Source of the DNA: FW021-bin31 sp964647485
Lineage (GTDB): Bacteria > Bacteroidota > Bacteroidia > Chitinophagales > Chitinophagaceae
Assembly: GCA_964647485.1 (NCBI GenBank)
Contig: CAZYHV010000015.1
Location: 31,704-95,703 of the forward strand
DNA: 64,000 nucleotides
Reading direction: 5' to 3'
In this document: positions 1-8,299 of the stretch, one piece after another
How the letters are laid out: the number at the start of each line of letters is the position of its first letter
Numbering within the stretch: position 1 is the stretch's first letter
Translations under genes and position numbers: made by a program
Notes under the pieces: model-generated
Databases searched by the model: none
What the model was told of the DNA's origin: nothing
The model's input: the letters and a program-made list of their open reading frames with translations, nothing else

Positions 1-901
1 TACTGATCTGAAACATGGCAGAAAAAGTCATTTTATCTTCATCAGGTCGTAAAGAACATAATTCATTTGATATTTTTTCCGGTAACATGGGAATGACGCG
101 ATCGGCCAGATAAACAGAAGTGGCTCTTTTGTAGGCTTCTTTATCTAAAGCGGTGTCGGCTTGAACATAATGACTGACATCAGCAATATGTACCCCCACT
201 TCATACAAGCCATTATCTATCTTTCGATAAGAGATGGCATCATCAAAATCTTTAGCATCTGCCGGATCTATAGTAAGGGTAAATACCTCCCTTAAATCTT
301 TTCTCTCTTTAATTTGTTGGGATGAAAAATCTTCTTTTAGCTCCTCTGTTTCCTGAAGGACTTCTTTTGGAAATTTTAATGGGAAGCCGGCTTCGATGAG
401 AATTTCTTTCATTGCCGTATCATTTTTATCTTCTTTATTCAAAATCGCAATGACTTCTCCCATGGGGTTCTTTCTGTTTTTGCCCCAATTTAAGATCCGG
501 ACTACCGCTTTATCACCCTTTTTAACTCCATTCAGATCCTTTTCATCTATATAAATATCAGGAAGATTTTCTTCTCGTGTAGACAGAAACCCAAATCCTT
601 TATTCAATTCAATTTCCCCCACAAAGGTTCGTGTTTTTCTTTCAACTACCTTTGTTATTTGCCCTTCTTTCCTTCCTGTCTTTTTAATTCTGGTAAGTGC
701 AACTTCTACTTTATCACCTTTCAGGGCAGTTTTGAGTTGATGGGGGCTTACTTTAATATCTTCTTTTAAACCTTCCACCATTACAAAACCGGTTCCTGAG
801 CGATTGACATCTAAAATGCCGATATAGGATTTTCCTCCAAAATTATTTTTTCTTTTTGTATTTGATTTTGAGTTCCTTCGTTTTTGCTTCTTTTTAGCCA
901 T
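1..901 (-). CDS. rnr: Ribonuclease R, N-terminal part (cut by window edge)
   Basis: This is a 3'-5' exoribonuclease of the RNase II/R family that degrades structured RNA. The visible 300 residues begin with a very basic tail (Lys/Arg/Ser rich), followed by two cold-shock-like RNA-binding domains (one with GFGFLST around residue 95) and the start of the catalytic RNB domain with the metal-binding motif TIDPADAKDFDDA near residue 215. The rest of RNB and the S1 domain lie beyond base 1. The start is the ATG at 901, 8 nt after the lpxK stop, so it is the third gene of an ftcD-lpxK-rnr transcription unit. The four Asp of the metal site that can be seen are intact. The identification is firm; only the C-terminus is unseen. 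Confidence 0.93.
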   Translation of the reverse strand, partial: MAKKKQKRRNSKSNTKRKNNFGGKSYIGILDVNRSGTGFVMVEGLKEDIKVSPHQLKTALKGDKVEVALTRIKKTGRKEGQITKVVERKTRTFVGEIELNKGFGFLSTREENLPDIYIDEKDLNGVKKGDKAVVRILNWGKNRKNPMGEVIAILNKEDKNDTAMKEILIEAGFPLKFPKEVLQETEELKEDFSSQQIKERKDLREVFTLTIDPADAKDFDDAISYRKIDNGLYEVGVHIADVSHYVQADTALDKEAYKRATSVYLADRVIPMLPEKISNELCSLRPDEDKMTFSAMFQIS

Positions 902-909
902 ATTTGATT

Positions 910-2004
910 TCAGTTGTTAAATTGTTGTGCCATGGCATCACTCATATAATCCATTATGTATTGGTCAAAGTAAGGTTTTTCTTTAAAAAGGAAATAGATA
1001 TTTAAAGAAACTACAAAAAGTGGTAATTTCAACTCTTTGATTTTACTTCTAAATAAATCGAGACGCGCTGCGTCTTTTTCTGTCGTTAGGATAATTTTAT
1101 ATTTTGATTCCAGTTGCCTTAAGGCATCTTTCATCTGATATAAGTCGTTTTCTTTATAAAAATGATGATCTGCATAACGCAATAGTTTTATTTCTTCTAC
1201 CCTGGTCTTTAGTCGTTCGGTCAGAGGAACCGGATTAGCAATGCCACAAGCTACCACTACTCCGGTATCCGGCAATAAGGTTTCTGTTTCGTTGGTCAAA
1301 AAATTATACACTCTTCCATAACGAATGGCTGAGAAAAATATCTTTTGCGATGGCAGAGGCTGAATTTCTTTAATAATCTGTTCTTTTTTTCTAACCGTCA
1401 TCTCCTGGGGACATTTAGAGACAATAATACAATCAGCACGTTTATATCCGGAGCGACTCTCTCGTAATCTCCCAAAAGGAACAATATGATCCCTTGTAAA
1501 GAGCCGATTATATTCTGTTACCATAATATTCACTCCGGGTTTAATCGACCGATGCTGAAAAGCATCATCTAAAATAACCACTTCTGTCTCCGGTGCATCT
1601 TGTAATAATTGTGGCAGTGCCAGGGCTCTTTCTTCTCCCACACTCACTGATATGTCCGGAAATTTTTTAAAAAATTGCATGGGCTCATCCCCTATTTGCA
1701 ATGCCGTTGCATTTTCCTGTGCAAATAAATAACCACTGCTTTTTCTATTATATCCACGACTTAAGGTCGCAACATAAAATTCGTACATTAACAAATGAAT
1801 AAGATATTCAACATGTGGTGTTTTTCCTGTTCCTCCTACAGATAAATTTCCTACCGCAATAGTGGGAATATCAAATTCGATTTCGGATAAAATCCCTTTA
1901 TTATACAATCGGTTCCTTATCCAAGTAATAATTCCGTAAAGTAAGGACAAGGGATACAAAAGTAATTTCAAAAAACGGCTAATGTATGTAGGGATTGGTT
2001 TCAT
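910..2004 (-). CDS. lpxK: Tetraacyldisaccharide 4'-kinase (lipid A synthesis)
   Basis: LpxK phosphorylates the 4' position of the tetraacyldisaccharide precursor of lipid A at the inner membrane. The 364-residue protein has an N-terminal hydrophobic membrane-anchoring helix (about residues 10-30), then the P-loop GNLSVGGTGKTPHVEYL near residue 53, and the ILDDAFQHR motif near residue 143 typical of LpxK. Length fits the family in Bacteroidota. Its ATG overlaps the stop of the upstream formiminotransferase by 4 nt (ATGA), and rnr follows 8 nt after its stop, so the three genes are probably co-transcribed. Together with lpxB at 41 kb it shows that the cell makes lipid A. No anomalies seen. Confidence 0.93.
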   Translation of the reverse strand: MKPIPTYISRFLKLLLYPLSLLYGIITWIRNRLYNKGILSEIEFDIPTIAVGNLSVGGTGKTPHVEYLIHLLMYEFYVATLSRGYNRKSSGYLFAQENATALQIGDEPMQFFKKFPDISVSVGEERALALPQLLQDAPETEVVILDDAFQHRSIKPGVNIMVTEYNRLFTRDHIVPFGRLRESRSGYKRADCIIVSKCPQEMTVRKKEQIIKEIQPLPSQKIFFSAIRYGRVYNFLTNETETLLPDTGVVVACGIANPVPLTERLKTRVEEIKLLRYADHHFYKENDLYQMKDALRQLESKYKIILTTEKDAARLDLFRSKIKELKLPLFVVSLNIYFLFKEKPYFDQYIMDYMSDAMAQQFNN

Positions 2005-2999
2005 TCAGTCACACCCTTATTATTCATTGAATACTCCAGAATTTTTTCTTGAGGATTAAAAGGAATCAATTTGTTCAAACCTAAAGATTTTATAGCTTCT
2101 GCAATCAAAGTTGCATCATTTTGTTGGTTTTCTCTGTATTTATTTCTATTATTAACATAAAAATATCCTGCCTCCTTTAAACACTGCAGAGGAGCAAGTC
2201 CGATTAATTCACTGCCGGTCACCCGAAAACCCTGCTCTTGAGCCGCTTTTTTCACTGCTTCATAAGCATGATGTAAACCGGTTTTTCTGTAATCTGTCAA
2301 ATTCATAGAGACTTGAGCAATGTTTTTTTCTTTATATAACCAGCCGATTGCCTTTAAGTTCGGTCGTGCCTTAGCATTTCCATTCGTTCGAATCTGTGAG
2401 GCGATGGTCTTAGCGACAGACACTTTGTCGGTATTTAAGTTTACATTATAAGCCAGTAAAAAATCTCTTGCTCCTATGATGGTGGCGCCTGCAGTGCCAT
2501 GAAAAGGAGGCTGTCCATAGTCAGGTTTCCAATTTGGATCTTGTAGTTTGATAGACAACTTTTTATATCCCCCCCTTCTAATAAGAGCTAAATTTCTTCT
2601 GTTTTGAAATCGAGCAGCGTTTTCATAGAGATAAACGGGAATATTCAATTCTTTTGCTACTCTTTCTCCTAATTTATTGCTCCATTCGACCGCTTCTTGC
2701 ATCGTTATGCCCGAGACCGGAATGATTGGGCAAACGTCCGTAGCTCCCATGCAGGGATGTGTTCCCTCATGAGCATTCATGTCAATAAGATCAGCAGCTT
2801 TCTTGATACTTTGAAAAGCGGCTTCAATCACTGCTTCGGGAGAACCTACGAAAGTCATGACGGTACGGTGAGCGGAAAATCCGCTGTCCACATGTAGGAG
2901 GACAACATTTGTTACTTTTTTTATTGCTTCCTGAATTTTGGTAATCACCAAGGAATTCCGACCTTCACTAAAGTTTGGAACACATTCTATTAATGCCAT
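2001..2999 (-). CDS. ftcD: Glutamate formimidoyltransferase (stand-alone formiminotransferase)
   Basis: This matches the formiminotransferase domain of FtcD, which moves the formimino group from N-formiminoglutamate (histidine breakdown) to tetrahydrofolate. The opening MALIECVPNFSEGR is the family signature. The reading frame extends upstream to 3023, but I chose the ATG at 2999 because the family starts at MALIEC and because a -7 box at 3037-3044 would put the transcript start near 3033, leaving almost no leader for the earlier ATG. The cyclodeaminase domain is absent, as in most bacteria. The active-site loop reads HEGTHPCMG, where the family normally has HxGxHPRMG; the His is kept but Arg is replaced by Cys. 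First gene of the unit with lpxK and rnr. Confidence 0.88.
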   Translation of the reverse strand: MALIECVPNFSEGRNSLVITKIQEAIKKVTNVVLLHVDSGFSAHRTVMTFVGSPEAVIEAAFQSIKKAADLIDMNAHEGTHPCMGATDVCPIIPVSGITMQEAVEWSNKLGERVAKELNIPVYLYENAARFQNRRNLALIRRGGYKKLSIKLQDPNWKPDYGQPPFHGTAGATIIGARDFLLAYNVNLNTDKVSVAKTIASQIRTNGNAKARPNLKAIGWLYKEKNIAQVSMNLTDYRKTGLHHAYEAVKKAAQEQGFRVTGSELIGLAPLQCLKEAGYFYVNNRNKYRENQQNDATLIAEAIKSLGLNKLIPFNPQEKILEYSMNNKGVTE

Positions 3000-3036
3000 G
3001 ATATCAAGTTCCTCTGTTTTCAACGAATAATTTGGA

Positions 3037-3044
3037 CAAAGCTA
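3037..3044 (-). promoter_or_regulatory. Putative -7 box for ftcD-lpxK-rnr
   Basis: On the minus strand this reads TAGCTTTG, a perfect match to the Bacteroidota -7 element TAnnTTTG. It lies 37 nt upstream of the chosen ftcD ATG at 2999. No clear -33 TTTG was identified. Confidence 0.5.
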
Positions 3045-3090
3045 TTATTTTTTTATAAGGAGATGCTTATATTTACGCCAAATTTGAATA

Positions 3091-4452
3091 ATGAAATTAT
3101 ATTCCAATATATTAGAAACCGTGGGGAATACTCCACTCGTAAAATTAAATGCAGTCACAGAAGAATTACCTTGTCCTGTTTATGCTAAATTAGAAGCTTT
3201 CAATCCCGGTAATACCATTAGTGATCGTATTGCAGAACGAATGATTGAGGCTGCTGAAGCATCAGGAACCTTGAAAAAAGGCGGTACCATTGTAGAAAGT
3301 ACGGCAGGTAATACAGGAATGAGTCTGGCAACAGTTGCCATATTTCGAGGCTATCGTTGTATTCTAACTACAAATGATAAACAATCTCAGGAAAAAATAG
3401 ACATCCTGAGAGCTTTGGGAGCAGAGGTTATTGTATGTCCGACGAATGTAGAACTTTCAGATCCACGTTCCTATTATTCTGTATCGCGCCGGTTGGCAAA
3501 AGAAATCCCCGGCGCCGTCTTTATGGATCAATATAATAATTTAGTCAATCGAGAAGTACATTATAAAACAACAGGACCGGAAATATGGAAAGATACGGAC
3601 GGGAAAATTACTCACTTGGTAGTTGCTTCCGGAACGGGAGGGACAATTTCGGGTGCCGGTCGCTTTTTGAAAGAAAAAAATATAAATATAAAAAACTGGG
3701 CTGTAGATATTTATGGGTCTTTATTAGAAAAGTACTTTAAGACAGGACAAAAAGATATTAAAGAAGCCTATCCTTATGTTACCGAAGGTGTTGGAGAATT
3801 TTTTGTAGCAGAAAATTTTGATATGTCTGTGATTGATGATTTTGAAAAAGTAACAGATGGAGAGGGGGCGCTCATGGCAAGACAAATAGCGAAAGAAGAA
3901 GGTATTCTTGCAGGGTACTCTTCTGGAACAGCGGTACAAGGTTTATTGCAGATGAAAGACAGGCTGACAAAAGAGGACTTAGTAGTGGTTATTTTTCCCG
4001 ATCACGGAAGTCGATATCTTCGAAAAATCTATAACGATGCCTGGATGATAGAACGTGGATTTATTCATGTTCAAACGGTAAAAGATGTGATTCGTTCCAG
4101 ACAAGGAGTTCCATTGGTTGCTTTACACCCTGACAATACGGTTTCTGAGGCGGTAAACATTATGAAAAAACACAGCATAGAGCATATTCCCGTATTGGAA
4201 AACGGTAAACCGGTTGGATCTATTTCAGAAAACACCTTGTTTGGAAAAATAATTGACAGTCCGGAGATAAAGGATAAAACAGTGCGGGAAGTAATGAAAG
4301 CATCTTTCCCTGTTGTAAAAAACACCACCCCGATAGAACGGCTTTCGGCCTATATTAATAAAGACAATGGAGCGGTACTAACCCAAAATGAAATTGGACA
4401 ATATCATATCGTAAATAAATATGATATTATCCAATCTTTGGCTAAGGGCTAG
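3091..4452 (+). CDS. Cystathionine beta-synthase homologue lacking the PLP-binding lysine
   Basis: The 453-residue protein has a fold-type II PLP domain (about 1-320) and a C-terminal Bateman module of two CBS repeats (about 330-453), the layout of bacterial cystathionine beta-synthases. It starts YSNILETVGNTPLVKLN, has the AGNTGMS substrate loop (about residues 71-77), the phosphate-cradling GTGGT loop and the PDHGSRY C-terminal motif. However, the motif that normally reads NPGxSxKDR reads NPGNTISDR: residue 44 (codon AGT at 3220-3222) is Ser instead of the lysine that forms the Schiff base. Alignment on both sides is gap-free, so this is a substitution. The protein probably still binds PLP through phosphate contacts, but normal beta-replacement chemistry would be impaired. 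It may be a regulatory pseudoenzyme or a new activity. It converges on ddh with a 5-nt gap. Confidence 0.85.
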   Translation: MKLYSNILETVGNTPLVKLNAVTEELPCPVYAKLEAFNPGNTISDRIAERMIEAAEASGTLKKGGTIVESTAGNTGMSLATVAIFRGYRCILTTNDKQSQEKIDILRALGAEVIVCPTNVELSDPRSYYSVSRRLAKEIPGAVFMDQYNNLVNREVHYKTTGPEIWKDTDGKITHLVVASGTGGTISGAGRFLKEKNINIKNWAVDIYGSLLEKYFKTGQKDIKEAYPYVTEGVGEFFVAENFDMSVIDDFEKVTDGEGALMARQIAKEEGILAGYSSGTAVQGLLQMKDRLTKEDLVVVIFPDHGSRYLRKIYNDAWMIERGFIHVQTVKDVIRSRQGVPLVALHPDNTVSEAVNIMKKHSIEHIPVLENGKPVGSISENTLFGKIIDSPEIKDKTVREVMKASFPVVKNTTPIERLSAYINKDNGAVLTQNEIGQYHIVNKYDIIQSLAKG

Positions 4453-4457
4453 CTGAC

Positions 4458-5360
4458 TTATACCAAATTTCTAATTAGAGTTTCCTTGTCTCCATAAAGT
4501 AAATCTGAAATAGGAATTTCGATCATCGTATAAGCACCGGGAGCTGTTCGTGTTGCTGCACGAGCACAAGCCACCAGAATCTGAGCAGTCAATGCCGGAT
4601 TATTAATTTTCATATCAAAGGTAAAAAGCTGGTTATCGGTGGTTCCGGAAACGCCTTTTCTCATCATATTGACTCCATGCCCAGTATCCTTCAGTTGATC
4701 CACATCAGCTACTTCAAAGACATGTGTTTCATCATTTACAAAATAAGCATCTGATTGGATGGCTTTTGAAACGGTTTCTATATTATAACCTTCTTCTAAC
4801 TCTACATATACCATTCTTCTATGTATACTTGTTCCCAGCGGAATGGTCATTGAGAGTGCTTTTTTCACTCCGTCAATGGCTTTTACTGCCACCGTGTGCC
4901 CCATGCTCATTCCCGGCCCAAAATTGGTATAGGTCACTCCTTTAGGAGCAACAGCCTGTAATAATGCACGGATCATTGAATCACTTCCCGGATCCCATCC
5001 AGCCGAAATAATTGCTACGGCGTTATTTTCTTCGGCAATTGGGGTTAAGCTTTGACGGAGATCCCATATCTCCGGATGAATATCAAAACTATCTACTGTA
5101 TGAATACCTAAGGCAAGTATATCCTTAGCCATATCTTCCACTAAGCGGCTGGGCGAACTAAGTATGGCGACATCCACTTGATCTAGTTGCTTAATGTCAT
5201 CTGTTACCTTTACTCCGGTTAGCTCTAAAGGATTGTTTTTTACAGAGGAACTTCTTCGAATGACTCCTGCCAATTCAAAATCCGGAGCAGACTGAACTGC
5301 TTCCAAAACAGATTTTCCAATATTGCCATAACCTACAATGGCTACTCTGATTTTCTTCAT
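4458..5360 (-). CDS. ddh: meso-Diaminopimelate D-dehydrogenase
   Basis: Ddh (EC 1.4.1.16) makes meso-DAP directly from tetrahydrodipicolinate with NADPH and ammonia, bypassing the acylase or aminotransferase routes and DapF. The 300-residue protein begins with the Rossmann motif VAIVGYGNIGKSV, has SAGWDPGSDS near residue 120 (family STGWDPG) and the GPGMSMGH loop near residue 147, then C-terminal SGAFT-like APGAYTMIEI. Length is slightly below that of the corynebacterial enzyme. It stands alone, convergent with the CBS homologue. Its presence matters for reading the unusual DapF-like gene at 16.9-17.7 kb, because a cell with Ddh does not need DapF to make meso-DAP. Confidence 0.9.
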   Translation of the reverse strand: MKKIRVAIVGYGNIGKSVLEAVQSAPDFELAGVIRRSSSVKNNPLELTGVKVTDDIKQLDQVDVAILSSPSRLVEDMAKDILALGIHTVDSFDIHPEIWDLRQSLTPIAEENNAVAIISAGWDPGSDSMIRALLQAVAPKGVTYTNFGPGMSMGHTVAVKAIDGVKKALSMTIPLGTSIHRRMVYVELEEGYNIETVSKAIQSDAYFVNDETHVFEVADVDQLKDTGHGVNMMRKGVSGTTDNQLFTFDMKINNPALTAQILVACARAATRTAPGAYTMIEIPISDLLYGDKETLIRNLV

Positions 5361-5533
5361 ATTTCTGATATTTAATTTGCTGTAAAATTAAAAGGATTTT
5401 TTAGTTTTATTGAACTAGAAAGAATGAGTTTATTATAATGTGGAGAAAGAATCGAAAGATAAGAGGAATAAATCCTTTCTTTTAATCTGTTTAAAAAGAA
5501 AGTGTTAATTTAGATTTTAAAATGTTCATTTGA

Positions 5534-5541
5534 TATTTTTG
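5534..5541 (+). promoter_or_regulatory. Putative -7 box of the T9SS cargo gene, 6 nt before ATG
   Basis: TATTTTTG matches TAnnTTTG exactly. The ATG at 5548 follows after only 6 nt, so transcription would start at or next to the start codon (leaderless mRNA). Confidence 0.45.
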
Positions 5542-5547
5542 CGAGTC

Positions 5548-7443
5548 ATGCGCATCTTTAACCTTATATTATTTCTTTTTTTCTTTATATTTTTTTCCTT
5601 TTCGGGAAAGGCACAGACTTGTACTCCCTACACGATTTATAAGGATGATTTTGGAGGAAAGGCCTCTGATCCGGAACAAGGTCCCCCTTTAGCTTCGGGA
5701 GTTACTTCGTATTCTTACACAAAAAATATTCCTGTTAAAGATGGATTTTATGGTATTCGGAAAAAAGTTAAGGGACATACCGGAACCTGGCACTCCATGA
5801 CAGACCACACCGGAGGTGGATATATGATGTTGGTCAATGCTTCTATAGATCCCGGTCTATTTTATCAAAAGAAGATTACAGATTTATGCCAGGGAACCTC
5901 TTTTGATTTTTCGGTCTATGTAGCTAACCTGATGAAAAAAGGAGCCGGAGGTCCCAAAGACCCTTCGTTACGTTTTGTTATTAAAAACCCAAATACGAAT
6001 GCGATTATTGCAGATACAACAACAGGCTACCTGCCTCGATATGCTAATCCAACCTGGGAAAAATATGGAATCCATTTCGATTTGCCACAGGGGCTCTCTG
6101 CTGTTATTTTGCAAATCTATAATAATGGTGAAGGAGGAGACGGGAATGATTTGGTGCTTGACGATATTACCTTTTCTATCTGTGGGCCTCCTTTAGTTTA
6201 CACCGTAACGGGAATGTATAAAAACGGCGATAATGTATGTGAGGGGAAAAAAGTAAACCTTAAGGCTACTCTCCCCAATGGGGGAATTCAACAACCCGAA
6301 TTTCAATGGCAATTTAGTGAAGATAAATCTAATTGGACATCGCTTCCCAATCAAGACCAAAAAGAATTGCATTTTAATAATATAAAGCCGAAAGACTCGG
6401 GATGGTATAGATTTTTAGTAGCTGAGAAAGGGAATATTTCGAAAGAAAAGTGCAGAGTCCCTTCTGCTTCCATCCCTATTAAAGTATGGGAACCTCCGGA
6501 CAAAAAAATCGTAGCTGACGATCCGGTTTGCGAAGGTAGTCCCTTTCATATGAAGATAAAGGATGCCGGTTCCTTAAGTATGCATTGGGAAGGTCCGAAC
6601 CATTTTATCAGTGATAAAAAAGAAGTAAACTTCTCCCCTATTCAACTCCAACAAGCCGGGGAATATACTATACAAATTAAAAACCTTGCAGGGTGTGAGA
6701 TTACCCGAAAGAAGAACATAACAGTCCTGAAAAACCCTTTAGTTGCTCCTTTAAGTACACAGGATAGTCAGCTATGTGAAGGAGAGCAACAGGATCTTTA
6801 TGCAAAGAACCCCGGAGCTTCTTATTTATGGAGTACCGGAGCAACAGATTCGTCAATACAAGTAAACACTGCAGGATGGTATTCAGTCAAAATCTCAAAA
6901 GGGTTATGTTCACTGACAGATTCTATTCATCTCTATAATGTAAAGGCACCTACTGTCCATTTAACACCGGATACCACCTTATGCCCGGGAGAGACTTATC
7001 CTATCAATGTAGGGAATCCCTATGTAGATCATTATCTTTGGAACGATGGCTCACGAGACTCTATAAAAAATATCACACAAGCCGGATATTACCAAGTAAC
7101 CTTAAAAAATACCTGTGGTGTAGCAAAGGCATCAACCTACGTTACCATGGAACCCTATTGTGTTAATAGCCTGCTGTTTCCTACCGGGTTTACGCCGAAT
7201 GGAGACGGAGAAAATGATGTATTTAAACCCAAAGTCTATTTTTCCATTACTCATTATCACTTAGTAGTTTTTGATCGTTGGGGGAATCGAGTCTTTCAAA
7301 GCAATGATCCTGAAAAAGGATGGGATGGTACACGATCAGGAAAACCTTATCCCATGGCTGCCTATGTATGGAAAGCGACGTATGAAAGGGTAAGAGATGG
7401 TAAGAAATTTCATCAAAAAGGCAGTATCACTTTGATTCGATAA
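5548..7443 (+). CDS. Secreted multi-domain surface protein with type B T9SS sorting domain
   Basis: This 631-residue protein has a signal peptide (hydrophobic run, cleaved about residue 23 after GKAQ), an N-terminal beta-sandwich domain (about 30-210) with the GNDLVLDDI motif common in Bacteroidota exoproteins, then Ig/PKD-like modules with repeated phrases such as CEGE, YLWSTGATDSSI and AGWYSV (about 215-530), and a gliding-motility type C-terminal domain (about 540-631) beginning with FPTGFTPNGDGENDVF and containing FDRWGNRVFQS and GWDG. That last domain directs export through the type IX secretion system. An adhesin or gliding-related role is a family-level guess; the ligand cannot be seen. 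I chose the ATG at 5548 because a full signal peptide begins there; the frame opens earlier with TTG at 5530. Confidence 0.85.
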   Translation: MRIFNLILFLFFFIFFSFSGKAQTCTPYTIYKDDFGGKASDPEQGPPLASGVTSYSYTKNIPVKDGFYGIRKKVKGHTGTWHSMTDHTGGGYMMLVNASIDPGLFYQKKITDLCQGTSFDFSVYVANLMKKGAGGPKDPSLRFVIKNPNTNAIIADTTTGYLPRYANPTWEKYGIHFDLPQGLSAVILQIYNNGEGGDGNDLVLDDITFSICGPPLVYTVTGMYKNGDNVCEGKKVNLKATLPNGGIQQPEFQWQFSEDKSNWTSLPNQDQKELHFNNIKPKDSGWYRFLVAEKGNISKEKCRVPSASIPIKVWEPPDKKIVADDPVCEGSPFHMKIKDAGSLSMHWEGPNHFISDKKEVNFSPIQLQQAGEYTIQIKNLAGCEITRKKNITVLKNPLVAPLSTQDSQLCEGEQQDLYAKNPGASYLWSTGATDSSIQVNTAGWYSVKISKGLCSLTDSIHLYNVKAPTVHLTPDTTLCPGETYPINVGNPYVDHYLWNDGSRDSIKNITQAGYYQVTLKNTCGVAKASTYVTMEPYCVNSLLFPTGFTPNGDGENDVFKPKVYFSITHYHLVVFDRWGNRVFQSNDPEKGWDGTRSGKPYPMAAYVWKATYERVRDGKKFHQKGSITLIR

Positions 7444-7708
7444 GAGATCATCTCTTCTTTTAACTCCTAGAAACAACAATGTTGTCCGGTAAGAACCTGC
7501 GATTTTCCGTCAACAAGGACAATTCTTTAGTCTTTAAGACTGCCAATTGTTCCTTCTGAAGGTGGAAGGTATGGATTGATGACTTGAACTTCAATCCATA
7601 CCCTCTACAAAAATAGAATCAGGAATGTCATTTTACACAAAGTGAAAAACTTTCCGATACCCTTCTTTGATGAAGAGGTTCGGACTATTTTGAAAAAAGC
7701 TTATCGCT
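7444..7708. other. Structured intergenic region between convergent genes
   Basis: This 265-bp gap between the T9SS cargo gene and infC has no credible ORF and does not contain rpmI or rplT, which usually follow infC. It holds a weak hairpin directly after the T9SS gene (7442-7456), a two-part hairpin at 7517-7553 (outer 8-bp stem with one bulge, inner 5-bp stem) and a perfect 12-bp stem at 7568-7602. It may be only a pair of terminators, or a small structured RNA. Confidence 0.5.
7568..7602. terminator. Perfect 12-bp hairpin, possible bidirectional terminator
   Basis: GGTATGGATTGA at 7568-7579 pairs perfectly with TCAATCCATACC at 7591-7602 across an 11-nt loop. There is no long T tract on either side, so termination is plausible but not certain. 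Confidence 0.45.
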
Positions 7709-8269
7709 TTATTTTTTCTTTGTTGATTTGGGAGCGAAGATGGCAATCATTCGTCGACCTTCCATTTTAGGCATATTCTCTAATTGTCCTACTTCAGAAA
7801 GACTTTCTGCAAATTTTAATAGCAATAACTCTCCCCGGTCTTTAAATAGAATTCCTCTTCCACGGAATTGAACATAAGCTTTTACCTTATTTCCATCTTT
7901 CAGAAATTTTTCGGCATGTTTTGTTTTAAAACTTAAATCATGGTCATCCGTATTCGGAGTAAAACGAATCTCTTTGACTTCAGACTTTGCTGATTTCGCT
8001 TTAATTTCTTTCTGTTTCCGTTTCTTTTCGTAGAGAAATTTCTTGTAATCTATAATTTTACAAACAGGAGGTTTAGCATTGGGTGAAATTTCGACCAAAT
8101 CCAATCCCTGCTCTTTCGCCATTTCACGAGCTTTATCAGTAGAATAGACCCCGACTTCCACATTGTCACCCACGACTCTTACTTCGGGGATGCGGATTCT
8201 TTCGTTGATCCGATGTTCGGGACCTCTATTCCTTTTAAACCTTCTTTTGTTCGATCTTCTTCTCTGCAT
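7709..8269 (-). CDS. infC: Translation initiation factor IF-3
   Basis: IF-3 binds the 30S subunit and checks start-codon pairing. The 186-residue protein has a basic N-terminal extension (MQRRRSNKRRFKRNRG), the IF-3 N domain with INERI..PEVRVVG (about 22-35) and LDLVEISPNAKPPVCKIIDY (about 57-75), and the C domain with EIRFTPNTDDHDL. It begins 30 nt after thrS, the usual partner. A CAAATTTA sequence (TAAATTTG on the minus strand) overlaps the end of thrS and could be an internal promoter. The genes normally next in line, rpmI and rplT, are missing downstream. Confidence 0.95.
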   Translation of the reverse strand: MQRRRSNKRRFKRNRGPEHRINERIRIPEVRVVGDNVEVGVYSTDKAREMAKEQGLDLVEISPNAKPPVCKIIDYKKFLYEKKRKQKEIKAKSAKSEVKEIRFTPNTDDHDLSFKTKHAEKFLKDGNKVKAYVQFRGRGILFKDRGELLLLKFAESLSEVGQLENMPKMEGRRMIAIFAPKSTKKK

Positions 8270-8299
8270 TAAATATTAAATTGATTTACAAATTTATTT

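Noticed and set aside
2697..2897. Long opposite-strand ORFs inside ftcD, thrS, argE, hppA, proA and others
   Set aside because: They are antisense shadows of well-supported genes, with no family similarity and no promoters.
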